This document shows, piece by piece, positions 7,812 through 16,250 of a DNA stretch of 64,000 nucleotides. The notes under the pieces are model-generated. The model ran no database searches. It was not told where the DNA came from and was given only the letters and a program-made list of their open reading frames with translations. Both the position numbers and the translations under genes were made by a program. This DNA comes from a bacterium (lineage in GTDB: Bacteria > Patescibacteria > ABY1 > JAGPKW01). The first letter of the stretch is position 1. Every line of letters starts with the position of its first letter. The stretch covers positions 349,882 through 413,881 of the forward strand of contig JAJXYN010000009.1 in the NCBI GenBank assembly GCA_021780535.1, given 5' to 3'.

Positions 7812-7877
7812 GAGCTTTTAAGAAAATACTTCACTCTATTTGAAATATTTTCTTTTTCATGGTTGTATTAGTTATAT

Positions 7878-8453
7878 ATGGATATCAATTTGGAAGAAAA
7901 ATCCGACATAGAACTTGTTAGGTTATCCATCTTAAATCAAGATGATTATGTTTTTATTATTAATAAATATGAAAACAAAATAGAAAGATACTTAAAAAGA
8001 TTGGGAGATCTAAGAAATGAGGATATAGAAGATCTATTGCAAGATATTTTTTTAAAAGTTTATAAAAATTTAAATAATTTTAACCCTGAATTAAAATTTT
8101 CATCTTGGATATATAGAATAGCTCACAATGAAGCTATAAATAAATTTAAAAGAAATAGAAATGTTAATTTAAATTTTGATGATATTGATTATTTTATAAA
8201 TAAAATATCTGATTGTGTTGATTGTAATAAAGAAAATATAAGTAACAATATAGATAATAGTTTTTTGAAAGATAAAATTCAAACAACTTTGAGTAAAATG
8301 AATATTAAATATAGAGAAGTATTGATGTTAAAATTTATTGAAGATAAAGATTATAACGAAATATCTGATATTATTAAAAAACCTATCGGGACTGTTGGAA
8401 CATTAATAAATAGAGCAAAAAAACAATTTAAAGAATTATATGAATATAAATAA
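7878..8453 (+). CDS. ECF-type RNA polymerase sigma factor
   Basis: A 191-residue sigma-70 family protein with only regions 2 and 4. Region 2 (about residues 25-95) includes DIEDLLQDIFLKVYKNL and FSSWIYRIAHNEAINKFKR; region 4 (about 135-188) includes MNIKYREVLMLKFIEDKDYNEIS and a recognition helix near IGTVGTLINRAKK. The linker holds two Cys (DCVDC, near residue 115), uncommon and possibly metal- or redox-sensing. It overlaps by 14 bases the next gene, a membrane protein that is its likely anti-sigma partner. It directs RNA polymerase to stress promoters; the signal is unknown, but metal or envelope stress fits the neighbours. Confidence 0.85.
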   Translation: MDINLEEKSDIELVRLSILNQDDYVFIINKYENKIERYLKRLGDLRNEDIEDLLQDIFLKVYKNLNNFNPELKFSSWIYRIAHNEAINKFKRNRNVNLNFDDIDYFINKISDCVDCNKENISNNIDNSFLKDKIQTTLSKMNIKYREVLMLKFIEDKDYNEISDIIKKPIGTVGTLINRAKKQFKELYEYK

Positions 8454-9168
8454 TTTTTTACAAAAAATTAAAAAAGAAAAACCTACTCCAAAATGGATAT
8501 TTATATCTAAAAGTATTTTATTTTGGACAATGTTTGTTTTATTTGTATTTATTGGCGTTGTATCTATTTCTCTCATTATATACTCTTTGTTTAATAGTGA
8601 TTTTAATATAAATAATACTAACCTTGAATTACAAATAAAATTTATATTTAATTCTTTACCTTATGTGTGGATTATTATAACTGCATTATTTTTTGTTGTT
8701 TCTTATTTAAATATTAGAAAAACTGAAAATGCTTATAAATTTTTAAGTATGAAAAATATACTATTAGCATTAGTCGTTACATTTGTTTTAGCTATTGTTT
8801 TTTATAATATTGGTTTTTCTAAATTTTTAGATAAAAATTTACAAGAAAATATTCCTGTATATAAAAATTATATGAGCCAACATATGTTTGATGTTTGGAA
8901 TAATCCTGACGAAGGATTATTAATTGGAAAAATAAAAGAAATTACAACAAATAATCAAATAATATTAGATACTTACGACCAAAAAGAATGGATTATAAAT
9001 ACCAATGAAAACACTACAATCAGAGGAAGAGTTGAGATATCTATTGGAAGTGGAATAAAAATTATTGGGACAAAAACTGGAAATAACACTTTTGAGGCTC
9101 AAGAAATTAGACCAGAAATGGGAATGATGATGCAAAACAATCAAATGATGAACATGATGAATAATTAA
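8440..9168 (+). CDS. Putative membrane anti-sigma partner with Met-rich tail
   Basis: A 242-residue membrane protein overlapping the ECF sigma gene. A short basic N-terminus (about 25 residues) precedes three hydrophobic helices (about 22-50, 68-88, 102-126). An outer domain (about 165-225) is a small beta domain (GLLIGKIKEI..NQIILDTYD, IKIIGTKTG) like DUF5666. The tail is PEMGMMMQNNQMMNMMNN, with nine Met in 18 residues. Met-rich extracytoplasmic tails bind Cu(I)/Ag(I) in other proteins, so this may be a copper-sensing anti-sigma factor. The role is inferred from gene order and shape; I see no ZAS-type His-Cys zinc motif. Confidence 0.6.
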   Translation: MNINNFLQKIKKEKPTPKWIFISKSILFWTMFVLFVFIGVVSISLIIYSLFNSDFNINNTNLELQIKFIFNSLPYVWIIITALFFVVSYLNIRKTENAYKFLSMKNILLALVVTFVLAIVFYNIGFSKFLDKNLQENIPVYKNYMSQHMFDVWNNPDEGLLIGKIKEITTNNQIILDTYDQKEWIINTNENTTIRGRVEISIGSGIKIIGTKTGNNTFEAQEIRPEMGMMMQNNQMMNMMNN

Positions 9169-9171
9169 TAA

Positions 9172-10539
9172 TTATTCTTTAGATTCAACATGTATTACAA
9201 CTCTTTTTATTTCTGAAACTTTTTCTTTCAATAAATATTCAAATTTCATAGTTATATCATGAATTTTTTCTAAAGATATATTATGCTGAGCCAGACAATG
9301 AAACGATACAAATAATTTTTCTTCTATTCTTCTTATTAATATATTATGGGGCTCACAAATTTCTTCAATAGTTTTGTCTATTTCACTTATAGCATCCTTA
9401 ACCCTTTTTTGTTCTTCTTTTGTTATGTTAGAACTTAAAATTGCATGTTTTTTTAATGGCTCAATGTGTGAATTTAATTCCGTATTGTCTTCAACTTCGT
9501 TTTTTATTGATTTTTCAAAATTAGTAGCAATATCATGAGCTTCTTTTATTGTTAAATCATCTGGCAATTCTAAATCGTAACTTATATATTGTTTATTATC
9601 TAAATTATCTACAATAACATCATGAACAGAAAAGCCATTTTTTAAAGCTAGCGCACGTATTGATTCTACTATTGTTTCATCATTTGACTTTACTGGTTTA
9701 ATATTAATAACAATATCTGCTTCTTTGATTTCTTTTTTTATTTCTACTTCTATGTTTTGAGAGATTTCATGAACTTTATCAATTGATAGTTTATGATTTA
9801 CAACTATAATTAATTCTATAGACAAATTAGACCCAAGATGTCTCACTCTAATTCTTTCAATATCTATAATATAATCTATTTTTTTTACAATTTCTTTAAT
9901 CTTTTCTAAAACTCCAGATGGAGTACCGTCAACTAAAACATCTATTGTTTTTTTACCTAAACGATAAGCTGCTAAAAAAACAAATATAGAAACACCCATT
10001 GCGGCAATAGTATCCGCTCCTCTTATCCCAAATAATATAAAAACTAAACCAAGCAACACTACTCCTGAACTTAAAATATCAGAACTAAAATGCAATGCAT
10101 CAGCTTCAAGCGCTTGGCTATTTGTTTCTTTTGCTATTTTTTTAAGAGCTCTTGATCTTGAAATATCTATAATCATAGACAACACAACAACCACAAAAGC
10201 ATACCAAGTTGCTTTCACTTCAATATCACCAACTATTAATTTATGGACTGATTCGTAAATAATCCAAAAACCAGTAATAAACAACAATCCTGTTTCAATA
10301 AGTGCAGAAATACTTTCAATTTTACCATGCCCATAATTATGATCTTCATCTGCTGGTTTATCTCCTACTTTAACAGCAAAAAATGTCATAACCGCCGCTG
10401 CTAAATCAAGTAATGAATGAACAGCTTCTGAAAGAATACCCATACTTCCAGTTAATACTCCTACTATAAATTTGGTTGTTGTTAAAATAACACCGGCTAC
10501 AACAGAACTTATAGCAACTAATTCTTTTTTATTTTTCAT
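9172..10539 (-). CDS. Cation diffusion facilitator with three C-terminal domains
   Basis: A CDF-family metal exporter of 455 residues, far longer than the usual 300. The membrane half (about residues 8-205) has six helices with metal-site motifs HSLLD in helix 2 and HFSSD in helix 5, the His-Asp/His-Asp set of zinc-type exporters. After it come three copies of the cytoplasmic ZT_dimer-like domain, each ending in an IxIxP/IxVxS-type strand (INIKPVK, LNSHIEPLKK, VVIHVESKE). It exports divalent cations such as Zn2+ against protons. The ATG at 10539 is used; a TTG two codons upstream is possible. It has its own promoter and is convergent, 3 bases apart, with the membrane partner of the ECF sigma. 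Confidence 0.85.
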   Translation of the reverse strand: MKNKKELVAISSVVAGVILTTTKFIVGVLTGSMGILSEAVHSLLDLAAAVMTFFAVKVGDKPADEDHNYGHGKIESISALIETGLLFITGFWIIYESVHKLIVGDIEVKATWYAFVVVVLSMIIDISRSRALKKIAKETNSQALEADALHFSSDILSSGVVLLGLVFILFGIRGADTIAAMGVSIFVFLAAYRLGKKTIDVLVDGTPSGVLEKIKEIVKKIDYIIDIERIRVRHLGSNLSIELIIVVNHKLSIDKVHEISQNIEVEIKKEIKEADIVINIKPVKSNDETIVESIRALALKNGFSVHDVIVDNLDNKQYISYDLELPDDLTIKEAHDIATNFEKSIKNEVEDNTELNSHIEPLKKHAILSSNITKEEQKRVKDAISEIDKTIEEICEPHNILIRRIEEKLFVSFHCLAQHNISLEKIHDITMKFEYLLKEKVSEIKRVVIHVESKE

Positions 10540-10573
10540 AAACAAACTTTTTTGTTAAACAATAAATCTAATT

Positions 10574-10601
10574 AGTATAAAGTATAGCTATTTAATGTCA
10601 A
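10574..10601 (-). promoter_or_regulatory. promoter of the CDF exporter gene
   Basis: Minus strand TTGACA (10596-10601), 16-base spacer, TATACT (10574-10579), 34 bases before the start codon. There is no G tract here, unlike the CsoR-type promoters. Confidence 0.65.
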
Positions 10602-10603
10602 TA

Positions 10604-10634
10604 AAAACACCACTCATCTAAAGAGTGGCATTTT
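10604..10634 (-). terminator. terminator of the copper operon
   Basis: CCACTC and GAGTGG form a 6-bp stem with a 7-base loop. On the minus strand it is followed by TGTTTTTATT, directly after the copA stop codon. Confidence 0.75.
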
Positions 10635-10635
10635 A

Positions 10636-13600
10636 TTATTTAATTATATTAACAATGTCAGATTTTATAAAATGTAAATTATCAAGAACTGTATTAGTTT
10701 TAGGTAATACTCCTTTTACTATCACATCTACTCCCAAAAATTTAACAATATCACCAATATTATTAAATTCTTTTTCTTTTTTCATATTATTACCTTCCGT
10801 ATAGCCATAATATATAGATTTATAAGTTTTACCATCTATAGAAATATCTGAAAAATCAATATTAGTTAATTTATTATTATATTCTTTTGGGATATTATTA
10901 TTTACTAGATATGTCCATTCTCCACCATCATCTGTTTTAAAATTTTTTATAATACTATCTGAACTTGTAGATAAATATTTATTAACTTCTTGAGTTATGT
11001 CTTGGTTCATAGAAACTTCTTTTTTATTCATTTCTAACGAACTAAACTTAGCAAATGAAATAAATAAGAATGTGAATATTATTATCATTAAAAACACAGT
11101 CATGTTAGATAATATATTTTTCTTATTAGGTTTGAATGTTTTTAAAAGTAATGAACTAGATACAACAGAAACTGAACTTAGAGCCATAGATATCCCTGCA
11201 AGCTCTGGAGCTAATACCAAACCAAATCCAGCAAATACTCTAGCAGCAATTGGGATGCCTATTACATTATAAAACAATGCAAAAAACATATTTTGTTTTA
11301 TCTTCCACATTGTTTGTTTTGAAAGATTAATAGCAGTTATAACATCATTTAAATCATTTTTCATTATAACTATACTACCAGCCTCTATAGCTACATCAGT
11401 ACCAGATCCCATAACTATTCCTAAATCTGATTGAGCAAGTGCTGGAGCATCATTAATACCATCTCCAACCATAGCGACTTTTTTACCTGTTGCTTGTAAT
11501 TTTTTAACTTCGCTTGCTTTATCTTCTGGAAGAACTTCTGCTAAAACGTTTTTTATACCCAATTCTTTTGCTATAGCTATTGCCGTTCTTTGATTATCTC
11601 CAGTAATCATATAAACATCAATACCCATTTTATTTAGTTTTTTTATAGCATCTTTTGATGTTTCTTTTAACGTATCAGCAACAGCAATAACGCCTATAAT
11701 ATCAGTTTCTGAAGATAAAATCATAACAGTTTTACCTTCTTCTTCTAATTTATTTATTTTTCTATTCAAAGAAGTGGTTAAAAAACTTTCCGTGCCACAA
11801 ACTTCTAATATTTTTCTATTACCAAAAAAATACTTTATATTTTGTATAACTCCAGATATTCCATGGCCAGGTATGGCTGTAAACTCTGAAACATTTTCCA
11901 AATCAATACCCTCATCTTTTGCATAACTATATATAGCTTCAGCAAGAGAGTGTTCGGAATTTTTTTCAAGAGAACTTGCTATAAATAATATTTCATCTTC
12001 ACCAAAGTTTTTAAAATCTAATATATCTGTAACAACAGGTTTTCCGTTTGTTAATGTTCCTGTTTTGTCAAAAACTATAGCATTAATTTTCTCTGCCATC
12101 TCAAGTGGCTCACCACCTTTAATTAAAATACCATTTTCCGCACCTTTACCAGTTCCAACCATTATTGCTGTTGGAGTAGCAAGACCAAGTGCACAAGGGC
12201 AAGCTATTACTATAACCGATGTAAGCGCCATCAAAGAGAAAGATAAACTAGCACCTAAAAAGAAAAACCAAACTATAAATGTTATAACAGCAAGACCAAT
12301 AACAATAGGAACGAATACCGCTGATATTCTATCCGCAAAGGATTGTATTTGAGATTTAGAACCTTGAGCATCTTCTATTAATTGTATAATTCTAAACAAT
12401 ACTGTGTCTGACCCAACTTTTGTGGCCTCTAATTCAAATGAACCGTGTTTATTAATAGTGGATCCAATAACTTTGTCTCCAATATTTTTTTCAACAGGAA
12501 TACTTTCTCCTGTTATCATAGATTCATCAACAGAAGAATTGCCATTAACCAAAACACCGTCAACTGGTATTTTTTCTCCAGGGCGAACTAATATAATATC
12601 CCCCACTTGAACTTCTTCTATTGGGACATCTCTAGTTGCTCCACTAACTCTATCAGTTATTAATCTTGCTGTTTTGGCCTGCAATCCTATTAATTTAGAT
12701 ATGGCGTCCGAAGTTTTATTTTTAGTTTTAGCTTCAAGCCATTTACCAAGAATAACAAAAGTAATTAAAAATGAAGATGTTTCAAAATATAATTCTGGAA
12801 TTTTTCCTCCATTTAAACCAATTATAGAGTTATTTGTCGTAATGAAATATATGAAATTAACAATACTATAAATATATGCGACCGATGTTCCTATTGATAC
12901 CAAGCTATCCATGTTAAAAGTTTTCATACGAAGACCAGAAATAAATCCTTTATAGAAACCTCTCCCGATAATAAATTGTATTGGTGTTGCTAATATTAAA
13001 GAAATTATTCCAAAATATGGTGGCAAATTATTTGCTCCTGGTAAAAATTTAAAGAAATCTAAGAACATAAAATATAACATTGGCAAACTCAATATAAAAG
13101 CAAATAAAAATTTATTAAACATGCTTTTAATTTCTTTTTCTTTATTTTTCTTTTCTTCTTCTGAATTACTAGTAGTTAATAATGTTGCACCATAGCCAGC
13201 TTTTTTAATAGCACTCAAAACATCATTAACAGAGGTTACATTTTCATCAAACATAACAGATGCTTTTTCACTAGCAAAACTAACATTAGATTGTTTAATT
13301 CCATTTAACTTTTTTACTGACCTATCTATAATATTAGCACAAGAAGCACAATGCATACCCTTAACAACAACATCTATTTTTTTATTATTATTTGATATTG
13401 CTTGCACCGATGAATGATTGTCGTTCCCTACTGTGTTAATTATATTTTGTTTTTCATTATTATTAAAAATATTTTGAAAGTTCAATATTTGAGAAATGTC
13501 TTTAATAATATTAATGTTCTTACTATTTTCTGGACCATCAAGATTAATTGTTTTATTATTTTTTATCTTGCCATCAAAATATGGGTTACCATTTTTATCT

Positions 13601-13932
13601 CTCAATATTTTACCCTCACCTTCAATATTATTTTCTAATCTAAATTTTAAATTATTTTTTTCATTAGAAAATAATTTTGAATTTTCTTGTACTGGTGAGA
13701 TTAATTGTTCTTTTTCAATAATACTATCAACAATGTAATTTTCTTTCTCTATCACACTTACTATATCATTTGATAAAATTAGATCATTAAATATTTTAAT
13801 AGTGGCATCGCCGGTATTACTATTTATTTGTATTTCAGCTGTATTATCTAACTCTAAAATAACTTCCTTTATAATTTGCTCGCAAGCAGAACAATGCATA
13901 CCTTTAATTTTTAAGACGAATTCTCTACTCAT
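10636..13932 (-). CDS. copA: Copper-exporting P1B-ATPase with extra C-terminal domain
   Basis: A 1,098-residue P-type ATPase, about 300 longer than usual CopA. HMA domain 1 has CSAC at 14-17; HMA domain 2 has CASC at 195-198; a Asn-rich linker of about 110 residues joins them. The core carries TGES (474-477), CPC in the ion channel (578-580), the phosphorylation motif DKTGT (622-626), GDGINDAP and the Cu+-specific YN and MALSS residues in the last helices. It pumps Cu(I)/Ag(I) out of the cytoplasm. After the normal end (near KTFKPNKKN) a further helix and about 130 extracytoplasmic residues follow. It is last in an operon with an HMA protein and an HMA-SafE-cupredoxin protein, behind a CsoR-type operator. 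Confidence 0.95.
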   Translation of the reverse strand: MSREFVLKIKGMHCSACEQIIKEVILELDNTAEIQINSNTGDATIKIFNDLILSNDIVSVIEKENYIVDSIIEKEQLISPVQENSKLFSNEKNNLKFRLENNIEGEGKILRDKNGNPYFDGKIKNNKTINLDGPENSKNINIIKDISQILNFQNIFNNNEKQNIINTVGNDNHSSVQAISNNNKKIDVVVKGMHCASCANIIDRSVKKLNGIKQSNVSFASEKASVMFDENVTSVNDVLSAIKKAGYGATLLTTSNSEEEKKNKEKEIKSMFNKFLFAFILSLPMLYFMFLDFFKFLPGANNLPPYFGIISLILATPIQFIIGRGFYKGFISGLRMKTFNMDSLVSIGTSVAYIYSIVNFIYFITTNNSIIGLNGGKIPELYFETSSFLITFVILGKWLEAKTKNKTSDAISKLIGLQAKTARLITDRVSGATRDVPIEEVQVGDIILVRPGEKIPVDGVLVNGNSSVDESMITGESIPVEKNIGDKVIGSTINKHGSFELEATKVGSDTVLFRIIQLIEDAQGSKSQIQSFADRISAVFVPIVIGLAVITFIVWFFFLGASLSFSLMALTSVIVIACPCALGLATPTAIMVGTGKGAENGILIKGGEPLEMAEKINAIVFDKTGTLTNGKPVVTDILDFKNFGEDEILFIASSLEKNSEHSLAEAIYSYAKDEGIDLENVSEFTAIPGHGISGVIQNIKYFFGNRKILEVCGTESFLTTSLNRKINKLEEEGKTVMILSSETDIIGVIAVADTLKETSKDAIKKLNKMGIDVYMITGDNQRTAIAIAKELGIKNVLAEVLPEDKASEVKKLQATGKKVAMVGDGINDAPALAQSDLGIVMGSGTDVAIEAGSIVIMKNDLNDVITAINLSKQTMWKIKQNMFFALFYNVIGIPIAARVFAGFGLVLAPELAGISMALSSVSVVSSSLLLKTFKPNKKNILSNMTVFLMIIIFTFLFISFAKFSSLEMNKKEVSMNQDITQEVNKYLSTSSDSIIKNFKTDDGGEWTYLVNNNIPKEYNNKLTNIDFSDISIDGKTYKSIYYGYTEGNNMKKEKEFNNIGDIVKFLGVDVIVKGVLPKTNTVLDNLHFIKSDIVNIIK

Positions 13933-13943
13933 TATTTATTTAA

Positions 13944-14156
13944 TTAATTTTTAAAATCTAATACTTTATATTCTGTCCCTAATAAGGCTGATTCAATTTG
14001 ATCTAATTTAATATCTTTATTAGAAATAATATTTCCTGTACCGTCAACATTAATACTAATTCCAGAAACACCATCAATTGTAGATAATTTTCTAGAGATT
14101 ATTTTTGTACAAGATTGACAATGAACATTTGAAAATTTAATATCAATTTTTTTCAT
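13944..14156 (-). CDS. CopZ-like heavy-metal-associated (HMA) protein
   Basis: A 70-residue single HMA domain with the metal motif HCQSC (C14 and C17 region) after the first strand. The usual GMxCxxC start is NVHCQSC here, and the protein length matches CopZ chaperones. It would carry Cu(I) to the HMA domains of CopA. It lies 1 base after the HMA-SafE gene and 11 bases before copA, firmly within one operon. Proof that it is copper and not another metal is by context only. Confidence 0.8.
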   Translation of the reverse strand: MKKIDIKFSNVHCQSCTKIISRKLSTIDGVSGISINVDGTGNIISNKDIKLDQIESALLGTEYKVLDFKN

Positions 14157-14157
14157 A

Positions 14158-15633
14158 TTAATTAAAGTTAATAGTAAAATTATACATTCCCATACTACAT
14201 GTTCCTGAAAGTACAGAACCTACTGCTTGATTTCCTAAATCTGTAAAAATAGAAGAATTAGTTGGAACTCTGCCACTATATCCAATACTTGGGATGTTTA
14301 CACCATGAGAACAATCATATCCACTACCTCCATCAAATTCTATTTGTGTTGGAACGCCAGCTTTGGCATTTGTTGTAGATGGAGAATAACCACTATCAAC
14401 TTTAATTTTTATAATTTGTTTACCATTTACCTCTGTAACATTATCTGTAATATTACTAGAAGTATTATTATTGTTGTTATTGTTATTATTTAAAGTACAA
14501 GCAGGAGAAGTAGAATCCACAGAACATGCTGATTGATTATTTTGAACATTATTTATTTTAAAACCACCAACAAGCATTAAATTATATCCATTATTCAAAT
14601 CAAACAAAGCAAATGCTACAACAGCTATACCCGCAACTTTAAAAAATATTCCGGAGAACTTACCTTTTATAAACGAAGTTAATCCACCCACACCTAACAA
14701 TCCTGGAGCTGTTCCTAAAGCAAATAAAGCCATAATTATTCCACCAGAAAAAAATCCACCAGAAGAAACAGCATACAATTGCATTGCTTGAGTAAAGCCA
14801 CAAGGCAAAAAGAACGTTAAAGCACCCAAAAGCATAGTGCCCCTATGAGAATATTGTTTTTCATCAGTTATGCCAAAAAATCTAGAAATACTTTTTGGTA
14901 AAGTAAATTTAAATTTAGAAATGAAAGGAAAAATATTTAACAATTGAGCTCCTAGTAATAGCATAAAAATACCAACACCTATAGTTAAAATACCTGTTAA
15001 TGAAATAGATATTTTAAAAGCAGACCCAACCAATCCCAACACACCGCCTAACATAAAAAATCCTAAAATTCTTCCAAGGTTAAAAAATACATGAGGAATA
15101 AATTTTTGCTTAGCCGTTAAGTTTGGATGTTTTTCAGAAAACTTAGTAGATACCCCCATAATTAATCCTCCGACTAATGCCATACAACTTGAAACTCCGG
15201 CAGTTAATCCTACTAATATAGCCGTTGACCAAGAAACTGAGCTAGATGATACATTAACAGCAAAAAGTTTATCTAACTTTAATAAGCCAAAAAGTATATA
15301 TAAAGTTAAGAAAATAATTCCAGCGGTTAGTAACTCTGTATAATCAGTTTTGTTTTTTGAAAATATTTTATTATCATCATTATCACTATTTTTATTTATT
15401 TTTTCAAATTCTTCTTCATTAATTTTTTCTAAAATATCATATCCCATTACTTTTAAATCTTTTTTTATTTCCTGCTCATTTGGTTCTTTATCTTTATAGT
15501 AAATTTCTGCAATACCTGTTTTACAATTAACATTTATTTTTTCTACATGATGAGAATTTTTTAATTTATCCTCAATAAGAATCTCACAAGATTTGCAATG
15601 CATTCCTGAAATTTTATAAACTACTTTTTGCAT
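14158..15633 (-). CDS. HMA-SafE/DsbD-like membrane protein-cupredoxin fusion
   Basis: A 491-residue, three-part protein. Residues 1-70: HMA domain with MHCKSC (C14, C17). Residues about 100-355: a multi-helix sulfite exporter SafE/DsbD-type (UreH-like) membrane unit with one Cys in each repeat (SSCMALVGG at about 150, LPCGFTQ at about 278), placed like the DsbD redox pair. Residues about 400-491: an extracytoplasmic cupredoxin-like domain with DCSHG and a C-terminal CSMGM ligand loop, joined by an Asn-rich linker containing nine Asn in a row. It probably relays or exports copper, or thiol electrons, across the membrane to the cupredoxin. It is the first gene of the copper operon, right behind the CsoR-type operator. 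Confidence 0.85.
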   Translation of the reverse strand: MQKVVYKISGMHCKSCEILIEDKLKNSHHVEKINVNCKTGIAEIYYKDKEPNEQEIKKDLKVMGYDILEKINEEEFEKINKNSDNDDNKIFSKNKTDYTELLTAGIIFLTLYILFGLLKLDKLFAVNVSSSSVSWSTAILVGLTAGVSSCMALVGGLIMGVSTKFSEKHPNLTAKQKFIPHVFFNLGRILGFFMLGGVLGLVGSAFKISISLTGILTIGVGIFMLLLGAQLLNIFPFISKFKFTLPKSISRFFGITDEKQYSHRGTMLLGALTFFLPCGFTQAMQLYAVSSGGFFSGGIIMALFALGTAPGLLGVGGLTSFIKGKFSGIFFKVAGIAVVAFALFDLNNGYNLMLVGGFKINNVQNNQSACSVDSTSPACTLNNNNNNNNNTSSNITDNVTEVNGKQIIKIKVDSGYSPSTTNAKAGVPTQIEFDGGSGYDCSHGVNIPSIGYSGRVPTNSSIFTDLGNQAVGSVLSGTCSMGMYNFTINFN

Positions 15634-15687
15634 ATATGTTTTTTATTATATATTTTAATTATTAATTTTATTTATTTATTTTATAAT

Positions 15688-15714
15688 ATTATACCTGGGG
15701 GGTAGGTATGTAAA
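15688..15714 (-). promoter_or_regulatory. copper operon promoter with CsoR operator
   Basis: Minus strand TTTACA (15709-15714), 15-base spacer, TATAAT (15688-15693). Within it lies the palindrome ATACCT-7-AGGTAT (15691-15709), whose centre is a run of six G. This is the layout of a CsoR operator that blocks the promoter until Cu(I) releases the repressor. Confidence 0.8.
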
Positions 15715-15792
15715 TAATTATACTCCTATAAAAAAAGAAGTCAAACATATTGTGAATACTGATTTATAATATATTTTTTTATAGTTATACAC

Positions 15793-15811
15793 ATACCTCC
15801 CATATAGGTAT
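15793..15811. promoter_or_regulatory. second CsoR-type operator
   Basis: ATACCT-7-AGGTAT, the same outer arms and spacing as the operator at 15691-15709, with CCCATAT in the centre. It sits mid-way in the divergent intergenic region between csoR and the copper operon. Confidence 0.7.
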
Positions 15812-15861
15812 AAAATCATAAAATTTATTTTAAGCTATATTTTAATTTTTTTATTTTATGT

Positions 15862-15883
15862 TATACTACCCCCTATATGGGTA
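15862..15883 (+). promoter_or_regulatory. csoR promoter -10 and third operator
   Basis: A -10 box TATACT (15862-15867) is followed at once by TACCC-7-GGGTA (15867-15883), a shorter version of the same palindrome, placed over the expected transcription start. It suggests CsoR autoregulation. No clear -35 is seen. Confidence 0.6.
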
Positions 15884-15906
15884 AATAAAAAATAAAATCA
15901 TAAAAC

Positions 15907-16185
15907 ATGAGCCAAGCATTAGAAAATAAAAAAAAATCATTAATAGCATTAAAAAAAGCTAATACAATGATTGGGAAAATTATAAAAATGGTGGATGATA
16001 ATGAATACTGCATAGACATTATGCAACAAAATCTAGCAACAATAGGACTTTTGAAATCTGTTCATGAAAAATTAATGGAAGGACATTTAAACTCTTGTGT
16101 TAAAAATGCATTAGCATCAAAAAACGAAAATTTAAAACAAAAAATGATTGATGAAATTATAAAAGTTAGTAAATATAATAAATAA
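15907..16185 (+). CDS. csoR: Copper-sensing CsoR-family repressor
   Basis: A 92-residue helical CsoR-family (DUF156) repressor. The three Cu(I) ligands of CsoR are all present with the right spacing: C35, H60 and C64 (C-x24-H-x3-C). It should bind the C/G-run palindromes in the intergenic region and repress the divergent copper operon when copper is low, releasing DNA on Cu(I) binding. It differs from the second family member at 7508, which lacks the His. Start at the ATG 15907, after a -10 box with an embedded operator. It ends at a strong terminator. Confidence 0.88.
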   Translation: MSQALENKKKSLIALKKANTMIGKIIKMVDDNEYCIDIMQQNLATIGLLKSVHEKLMEGHLNSCVKNALASKNENLKQKMIDEIIKVSKYNK

Positions 16186-16195
16186 TTCTTACAAT

Positions 16196-16223
16196 AAAAA
16201 CATTCTATATTAAGAATGTTTTT
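16196..16223 (+). terminator. csoR terminator
   Basis: AAAAACATTCT and its complement form an 11-bp stem with a 6-base loop, followed by a T-run. It also faces the convergent DUF5666 gene. Confidence 0.85.
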
Positions 16224-16250
16224 ATTTTTTAAATAATAATATGTATTTTA

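Noticed and set aside
12065..12352. Plus-strand ORF of 95 codons inside copA
   Set aside because: It is antisense to the conserved CPC/DKTGT region, with no start signal or known match.
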